Source of the DNA: Pseudomonadota bacterium
GTDB taxonomy: Bacteria > Pseudomonadota > Gammaproteobacteria > Burkholderiales > Ferrovaceae
Assembly: GCA_021798835.1 (NCBI GenBank)
Contig: JAJZBQ010000010.1
Coordinates: forward strand, 19,996-83,995
DNA length: 64,000 bases
Direction of reading: 5' to 3'
Under the pieces are notes generated by a model. It worked only from the letters and a program-made list of their open reading frames with translations, searched no databases and was not told where the DNA came from. Made by a program: the position numbers and the translations under genes. Positions 58,143-64,000 of the stretch are shown here, piece by piece. Within the stretch, counting starts at the first letter, position 1. Every line of letters begins with the position of its first letter.

Positions 58143-58180
58143 CAATGCGCGAAAGTAAAAATATTTTTGCTCATAGGGGG

Positions 58181-58225
58181 AACTGCATAAACTGTGTAAA
58201 TTAGTTTTTTGCAGTTTATGCAGTT
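58181..58225. repeat. Perfect 14-bp inverted repeat, candidate replication origin
   Basis: AACTGCATAAACTG at 58181-58194 is repeated in inverted form at 58212-58225 around a 17-nt AT-rich loop. It sits 38 bases after the primase-helicase stop and before the next gene. There is no T run, so it is not a plain terminator. Placement fits an origin or initiator-binding site. Confidence 0.5.
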
Positions 58226-58269
58226 GGGGGAAGGCGCGTAAAAATTAAATTCCTTGGAGTATTTCAAAC

Positions 58270-58539
58270 ATGATGCTTGGCGTAAAAGATTGTCCCGTAA
58301 CCGTTGACCAGGACGGAAACGGCCTGACCCCCACCCCCCCCAAAATTGACCTACGCGATGCCCAGGCCATCCGGCGGGAAATGGCTGTGGTCTATCGAGA
58401 TATGCGGTCGGGGAAGATGGAAACTCAGGATGGCACGCGCCTGGTGTATGTCCTGGACATGATTCGCAAGGCATACGAAACCGGAATACTCGAAGAACGA
58501 ATTACTCAACTGGAAAGGATAGGCCATGGGAACCCTTGA
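58270..58539 (+). CDS. Unknown element protein (89 aa)
   Basis: 89 residues: a Thr/Pro-rich head, then IDLRDAQAIRREMAVVYRDMRSGKMETQDGTRLVYVLDMIRKAYETGILEERITQLER. The helical DAQAIRREMA...TRLVYVLDMI pattern recurs in small phage-associated proteins whose function is unknown to me. A CTTGGAG site lies 13 bases upstream. It overlaps the next gene by 14 bases. Confidence 0.6.
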   Translation: MMLGVKDCPVTVDQDGNGLTPTPPKIDLRDAQAIRREMAVVYRDMRSGKMETQDGTRLVYVLDMIRKAYETGILEERITQLERIGHGNP

Positions 58540-58720
58540 ACAACGCATTGCAGCCCTGGAACAGCGCATCGTCAACAACAAAGAATGGCGACCCCGCCCG
58601 CTCTCATTTCTCTATGGTGAGCCGCTTCCCGATGACTTCTACACAAATCCGAAATACATCCGAAAGCCTGGCGAGAAGCGCACCCTGTCAGACTTCTATG
58701 CCGAGTACGGTAAAGACTGA
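58526..58720 (+). CDS. Unknown element protein (64 aa)
   Basis: 64 residues, starting with a short coiled helix (MGTLEQRIAALEQRI) and ending in a polar tail with LPDDFYTNPKYIRKPGEKRTLSDFYAEYG. Overlap with the preceding gene suggests coupling; the two proteins may form a pair. No known family recognised. Confidence 0.55.
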   Translation: MGTLEQRIAALEQRIVNNKEWRPRPLSFLYGEPLPDDFYTNPKYIRKPGEKRTLSDFYAEYGKD

Positions 58721-59107
58721 TAGAACCTCTTGCTCGAGGACTGGGTACTCCACAACGGCGTGGTGCCCCGCGTACTTGACCAGGATCACACCGCAAGATT
58801 CATAATCCAGTGATGTACCGGCTAACATGCTGATTATATTGTGCATGGTTTTAAGCATAGGATTTTTGACCTGTGCTGTAAAAGGCAATCAACCCTATGC
58901 ACCACGGTGAGCATGAAAAAATGGGACAGTAAAATCCTGTGAAATGGCCGGACAATGGCGGGACAGTGTCCCCCTGGACACTAGCGGGACATTGAGAGCC
59001 AAAAAACAGGCGTATTCGGGAAAATGTGAGAATAACAAAATACCTGTATCTGGCTGATTCTATTGTTCTGAATTATTCTTCTATGTTATTGATTATGCAG
59101 ACATTGC
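58721..59107. other. Right end of the element, non-coding
   Basis: 387 bases with no gene. The last 190 bases hold repeated GGGACA words: 58923-58928, GGCGGGACA at 58957-58965 inside a perfect GGGACA-G-TGTCCC palindrome (58960-58972), and GCGGGACAT at 58984-58992. They match the words near attL and are probable integrase arm sites. Confidence 0.45.
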
Positions 59108-59155
59108 GACTGAAAATCCTTGTGTCGGTGGTTCGATTCCGCCCTTGGCCACCAA
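59108..59155 (+). repeat. attR: 48-bp copy of the tRNA-Phe 3' part
   Basis: Exact copy of 53195-53242. It includes the anticodon loop through CCA but lacks the 5' half of the tRNA, so it is not a functional gene. It marks the right limit of the element. Confidence 0.9.
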
Positions 59156-59169
59156 GAATTATTTTTAAA

Positions 59170-59193
59170 CCCTTGATTCCAAGGGATTTTTTT
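59170..59193 (+). terminator. Terminator originally behind tRNA-Phe
   Basis: CCCTTG-ATTC-CAAGGG followed by A and seven T residues, just beyond attR. It was presumably the native tRNA-Phe terminator before the element separated them. Confidence 0.75.
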
Positions 59194-59221
59194 CGTCCGT
59201 CGCCCTTGCAGCATATTTCAG

Positions 59222-59247
59222 AGCCGACTATTCTCAGTCGGCTTTTT
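59222..59247 (+). terminator. Terminator hairpin used as intron target
   Basis: AGCCGACT (59222-59229) pairs with AGTCGGCT (59236-59243), followed by a T tract. The group II intron starts seven bases later. Class C introns are known to insert just downstream of such hairpins. Confidence 0.8.
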
Positions 59248-59249
59248 CA

Positions 59250-61012
<1,763 letters not shown>

Positions 61013-61174
61013 TGCAGAGATGGCAGCTTTCAAGGTACAAGAGTCGTCCGCACGGAAAATTGCGTTCTATGCACTGAAAGGACTCATAACGCCATGATCT
61101 ACGCTCGGGTTACAGGCCATGACCAATTACATGCGCGACCGCATTCCCAAAGAAATCGACAAGGCGGATAAGAA
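61013..61174 (+). pseudogene. Fragments of an unrecognised gene after the intron
   Basis: In two frames this stretch reads EMAAFKVQESSARKIAFYALKGLITP and then LQAMTNYMRDRIPKEIDKADKK before a stop. It looks like the 3' part of a coding gene with a frameshift near 61090, left when the intron 3' end was lost. Family unknown. Confidence 0.3.
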
Positions 61175-61204
61175 ATGAGATCTGATGCGCCTGGTGATTT
61201 GGGG

Positions 61205-61714
61205 CTACGGTTGTACCACGTTTGTAGCAATCTTTTGCAAACGTTCAACTTCGGTGCGCGCCTCTGTCAGCAACTGATTCCAGTCATCCGGAGGGTGACC
61301 GCTTTCCAGCATCTTGCGGAATACCCGGTAGACGTCGTCGCCGCTCCCGTAGGCCTGCTTGGTATCCTCGTCATTCACCCAGGCGAACACGATCACCTTG
61401 GCTTGTGCGTGGTAGCGGAAAAACAGCCGGTACTGCTGAAAGAATTTGGCGCGAAACCAGTGTTTATGATCCTCACCGAGGGTGTTGCCCTGTCGGTATT
61501 CTGGCCGCGCTGGATCCTGCGGAATCACCTCGAACACCAGTTTGGCAATCGTGGCCAGTCGCTTGCTGGCATTCTTTTTGGTGAAGCCAGTCGGGTCTTT
61601 CTGTTTGAGTGCCTCGACCTGCTGGATCAAAGTTTCAAGTTGGACGAGGAACAGCGGATGGGAGAAAATCGTCCAGCCATGGATGACCAGTGGGGCAGGC
61701 TGGCCTGCGCTCAT
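61205..61714 (-). CDS. yhaV: YhaV-type ribonuclease toxin
   Basis: 169 residues: LVIHGWTIFSHPLFLVQLETLIQQVEALKQKDP at the start, then NASKRLATIAKLVFEVIPQDPARPEYRQGNTLG, HWFRAKFFQQYRLFFRYHAQAKVIVFAWVNDEDTKQAYGSGDDVYRVFRKMLESG. These are the conserved blocks of YhaV, a RelE-fold, ribosome-dependent mRNA interferase. It overlaps the upstream antitoxin gene by ATGA and is intact. Confidence 0.9.
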   Translation of the reverse strand: MSAGQPAPLVIHGWTIFSHPLFLVQLETLIQQVEALKQKDPTGFTKKNASKRLATIAKLVFEVIPQDPARPEYRQGNTLGEDHKHWFRAKFFQQYRLFFRYHAQAKVIVFAWVNDEDTKQAYGSGDDVYRVFRKMLESGHPPDDWNQLLTEARTEVERLQKIATNVVQP

Positions 61715-62040
61715 TCATCGTCGCTCGACAGGACAGCATCGAGGTCGACTCCTATGTCTCCGACGAGCGACCGGATGCGCTGCACCAGACCGGCATCAAC
61801 AGCCTGGAGACGATCCGGGTGGTTGGCGATGTCGTGTGCCAGGAAACCCAGGAACTGGCTCAGCACCGGATCGTCCTCACCGGTGGTACCGACGCGCGTC
61901 AGCACTACCTCGCCGCCTGGGCGGATGGTGTAGTGGATCTTGTCGCGCTTGCCGAGGCGAAGGGCGCGGCGCACGGTTTCCGGTACCGTGGTCTGGTAAC
62001 GGTCGGTCAGCGTGGATTCGACTTCAAGGGTGGCAGACAT
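61711..62040 (-). CDS. prlF: PrlF-type antitoxin
   Basis: 109 residues. An N-terminal SpoVT/AbrB-like swapped-hairpin domain (ESTLTDRYQTTVPETVRRALRLGKRDKIHYTIRPGGEVVLTRV) is followed by a toxin-binding tail (DPVLSQFLGFLAHDIANHPDRLQAVDAGLVQRIRSLVGDIGVDLDAVL). It is the first gene of the prlF-yhaV operon. It neutralises YhaV and should bind the palindrome upstream. Confidence 0.9.
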   Translation of the reverse strand: MSATLEVESTLTDRYQTTVPETVRRALRLGKRDKIHYTIRPGGEVVLTRVGTTGEDDPVLSQFLGFLAHDIANHPDRLQAVDAGLVQRIRSLVGDIGVDLDAVLSSDDE

Positions 62041-62073
62041 GAGGTTCTCCAGTCAGAGGGATTAATGTTTCAT

Positions 62074-62102
62074 ACGGTAATGCAAATGCCTTACCGTGTC
62101 AA
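62074..62102 (-). promoter_or_regulatory. prlF-yhaV operator and -35 box
   Basis: ACGGTAA (62074-62080) and TTACCGT (62091-62097) form a perfect inverted repeat with a 10-base centre. It abuts a consensus minus-strand TTGACA at 62102-62097. The -10 (TACCGT at 17-base spacing) is weak. The layout suggests PrlF autorepression. Confidence 0.5.
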
Positions 62103-62244
62103 TGCAACTGCATTGTCTGCCGTCAGGCCCCTTCTGCTGCCGAATTCCTGGGTGGCCGCCATCCATCTTCCGAAGCAACATGACAAGGCGCTATCCCAAA
62201 AAAGGAATAAAGTAAATGCACGATTCCCTATTTGAAACTTTTTC

Positions 62245-62466
62245 TTAGGGGGCTAGGGTCTGACTGACTTGCCCGATCCCTTCAATGAGGTGCGAAAGTA
62301 GCCGGTTTTTTTCTTCATGACGCAGCCTGCCCGCAACGATGACCGGGTGTACGCCGATCTCATCGGCAAAAGCAATTGCATCCTCTGGGGAGAGTGTTTG
62401 GCGTACTTTGGCCTGGCTCCAACTCTGACCGGGTATCAATGCTAGTAGGGTACGGAACTTCGCGAC
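62245..62466 (-). pseudogene. ImmA/IrrE-type metallopeptidase, C-terminal remnant
   Basis: About 70 codons with FRTLLALIPGQSWSQAKVRQ and AFADEIGVHPVIVAGRLRHEEKNRLLSHL, matching the end of XRE/ImmA-IrrE proteins (ADEIGIHPGIVVGRLQH). The zinc HExxH region and the HTH are absent. It is a leftover of a phage- or TA-type regulator. Confidence 0.55.
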
Positions 62467-62527
62467 CTGTTCTACCCACTACAAGTCCGGTAGGGCCCGC
62501 CATCCCACTGAAAAGTTGCTACTTCCC

Positions 62528-62558
62528 CAACAACCCTTTTAATTTCAGAGGGTTGTTG
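62528..62558. repeat. Stem-loop between remnant and reductase gene
   Basis: CAACAACCCT (62528-62537) and AGGGTTGTTG (62549-62558) form a perfect 10-bp stem with an 11-nt loop. Neither strand has a following T run. It may protect the 3' end of the reductase transcript. Confidence 0.4.
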
Positions 62559-62625
62559 TCGGGTAACCAAAGGCCCATTATCTCATGCGCAACGTACGCC
62601 GATTTCAGGCTAACGGGAGTAACCA

Positions 62626-63687
62626 TCAATCCGTAGGGTAATCCACATACCCAACACGTGGGTTGGGAAGTTCGTGGCCATAAAAAGTTTTCGCATCAAA
62701 GGGGGCAAAAGGCAATCCTTGGGTAACCCGGCTAACCAGATTAGGGGTGGAAATATACGACTTGCCAAATGCCACAGCATCAGAATGGCCGGATTCAATT
62801 TCCGCGATGGCCGTTTCCACGGAAAAACCTTCATTGGCAATCACCATACCTCCAAAGCGACGTTTGAGTTCAGGAGTGATCCGCCCCGGTCCCAGTGATT
62901 CACGGGTAAAGATGAATGCAATTTTTCTTTGCCCCAGCTGTTCTGCCACATAACCAAATGTATTCATGGGATCACTGTCCCCCATATCATTGGTATCGCC
63001 ACGAGGTGACAGATGAACCCCGACTCGACCCGTGCCCCAAATTGATGTGACGGCATCGGTGACTTCGAGTAATAGGCGTGCGCGGTTTTCAATAGCGCCT
63101 CCATAGTCATCAGTACGATGGTTGGTGCTGTCCTGTAGAAACTGATCGAGCAGGTAACCGTTGGCACCATGAATTTCAACCCCATCAAACCCGGCTTGCT
63201 GTGCATGAATGGCTCCCTGACGAAAGGCAGCCACAACCCCCGGGATTTCAGATAATTCCAAAGCCCTTGGAGTTACGAAAGGCTGGATTGGACGCAACAG
63301 GTTGACATGACCTGCTGGAGTCACGGCACTCGGAGCGACGGGCAAATCCCCTTCCAGATAAGAAGGATCCGAAATTCGCCCGACATGCCACAGTTGCAAA
63401 AAAATTCGTCCTCCTCGAGCATGCACGGTATCAGTAATCAAACGCCACCCTTTGACTTGTTCCTCAGACCAGATTCCGGGAGTACTGGGATAGCCAACGC
63501 CTTGCGGCGATACTACGGTAGCTTCGGACAAAATCAACCCTGCACTGGCACGTTGTCCGTAGTATTCCGCCATGAGGGTATTGGGAATCCGGCCGGCACT
63601 GGCACGACAGCGTGTCAGGGGAGCCATAACAATGCGGTTGGGCAAAGGGCAATCTCCCAATTGCATGGGTTGCAGCAGTGGGTTCAT
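62626..63687 (-). CDS. nemA: Old yellow enzyme family alkene reductase
   Basis: A 353-residue FMN-dependent TIM barrel. The start is NPLLQPMQLGDCPLPNRIVMAPLTRCRA; LQLWHVGRIS, the FDGVEIHGANGYLLDQFLQDSTNHRTDDYGG block with His/Asn substrate ligands, and VGVHLSPRGDTNDMG follow. The FMN-phosphate site is GGMVIANEGFS. It reduces activated C=C bonds or nitro compounds with NAD(P)H, often in electrophile detoxification. No regulator gene is adjacent in the window. Confidence 0.93.
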   Translation of the reverse strand: MNPLLQPMQLGDCPLPNRIVMAPLTRCRASAGRIPNTLMAEYYGQRASAGLILSEATVVSPQGVGYPSTPGIWSEEQVKGWRLITDTVHARGGRIFLQLWHVGRISDPSYLEGDLPVAPSAVTPAGHVNLLRPIQPFVTPRALELSEIPGVVAAFRQGAIHAQQAGFDGVEIHGANGYLLDQFLQDSTNHRTDDYGGAIENRARLLLEVTDAVTSIWGTGRVGVHLSPRGDTNDMGDSDPMNTFGYVAEQLGQRKIAFIFTRESLGPGRITPELKRRFGGMVIANEGFSVETAIAEIESGHSDAVAFGKSYISTPNLVSRVTQGLPFAPFDAKTFYGHELPNPRVGYVDYPTD

Positions 63688-64000
63688 AGGGTTCTCCCAG
63701 AAGTAGAATTTTGTTCGAAAGCGTACTATTCTACGACAATATTACCCTATTTACACGGATGACATGCCATAACAGGAGGTTATATCAAGGCAACTCAGTT
63801 TCGAAAGTTGGAACGCAACTCGATGAGGAGATCGGTTTGACGGTGAAAACCGGTCTTGTGCAAAATATGCTTAAGGTGGTGTAAGCAGGGGTTAAAAAGC
63901 GCGTAAATCTGGGGATAAGACGCGGATTGGTGGATTCTGTAATTTTTCCGTTATTTTTCCCGCTTCCTCATGGAGGCTGGTGAGCGGAAGGTGACAAGGG
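63688..64000. other. Right-edge intergenic region
   Basis: 313 bases before the window end. The first 100 are AT-rich and should hold the reductase promoter, though I cannot fix a -35/-10 pair. The rest contains a LuxR-like scrap on the minus strand. Confidence 0.35.
63795..63905 (-). pseudogene. LuxR-type HTH, frameshifted C-terminal scrap
   Basis: The minus strand reads HHLKHILHKTGFHRQTDLLIELRSNFRN then stop, close to the recognition helix and end of LuxR-type HTH domains (T-V-K-x-H-L-K-x-I-x-x-K-T-G...R-x-x-L). The preceding part (QIYALFNPAYTTL) continues in another frame, so one base seems lost near 63881. Further upstream I see stop codons. Confidence 0.25.

Noticed and set aside
58106..58474. 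A 122-codon minus-strand frame over the inverted repeat
   Set aside because: It crosses the inverted repeat and is antisense to two plus-strand genes; Pro/Cys-rich with no motif.
59108..59155. Second tRNA-Phe gene
   Set aside because: Only the 3' part from the anticodon arm is present; the acceptor 5' strand and D-arm are missing, so it is an attachment-site copy.

Overview
The window reads as a chromosome segment of a Gram-negative proteobacterium, most likely a betaproteobacterium. It carries lipid A and Kdo genes (lpxH, lpxK, kdsB), an OmpA-type porin, an ExbB/ExbD pair, hrcA next to hemH, nadK beside recN, grpE-dnaK-dnaJ, and lpxH-ppiB-TPR followed by cysS. These neighbourhoods are familiar from Betaproteobacteria. 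An acidophilic iron oxidiser of the Ferrovum type would fit, but that is a guess from gene order, not from a search. No rRNA genes and no CRISPR array were seen.

Layout. 1-2150 is accessory: the N-terminal part of a PAS/GAF sensor running off the left edge, an integrase scar and a TumE/TumA toxin-antitoxin pair. 2151-37832 is mostly housekeeping: tRNA-Ser, uup, an OmpA porin, tRNA-Arg, lpxH-ppiB-TPR, cysS, dnaJ-dnaK-grpE with heat-shock promoters, recN-nadK, hrcA-hemH, mnmC, a CobD/AmpE-like membrane protein, rsgA, orn, dsbD-queG, tsaE-amidase-mutL-miaA, xseA, exbB-exbD-lpxK-Trm112-kdsB-adk, and a pyrophosphate-type phosphofructokinase. 37986-44250 holds a DUF4865/LysR pair and an aldehyde dehydrogenase/DUF779 operon. 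A sigma-54 activator is divergent from that operon; a candidate sigma-54 promoter and a 33-bp palindrome lie between them.

44578-49240 is an eroded mobile island: a short tyrosine recombinase, a RelE/HigB toxin whose antitoxin is cut by an IS21-family end, an apparently intact HipB/HipA pair, remnants of a DUF4143-type ATPase and a Fic protein, and an IS3 scrap that now supplies the end of folA. 49208-52978 returns to core genes (folA, an MFS transporter, the ABC-F protein yheS).

53195-59155 is a compact integrative element in tRNA-Phe, bounded by a perfect 48-bp direct repeat and about 5.9 kb long. It encodes an integrase, an excisionase/AlpA-like small protein, a primase-helicase-like protein with PriCT-2 and DUF3987 regions, and four small unknown proteins. 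A perfect 14-bp inverted repeat directly after the primase-helicase gene is a candidate replication origin. Beyond its right end lie a 3'-truncated class C group II intron set behind a terminator hairpin, a PrlF/YhaV toxin-antitoxin operon, an ImmA/IrrE remnant, an old-yellow-enzyme reductase and a frameshifted LuxR-type scrap at the right edge.

The most notable themes are the minimal tRNA-Phe element and the density of toxin-antitoxin loci, intact and decayed, packed around recombination scars.
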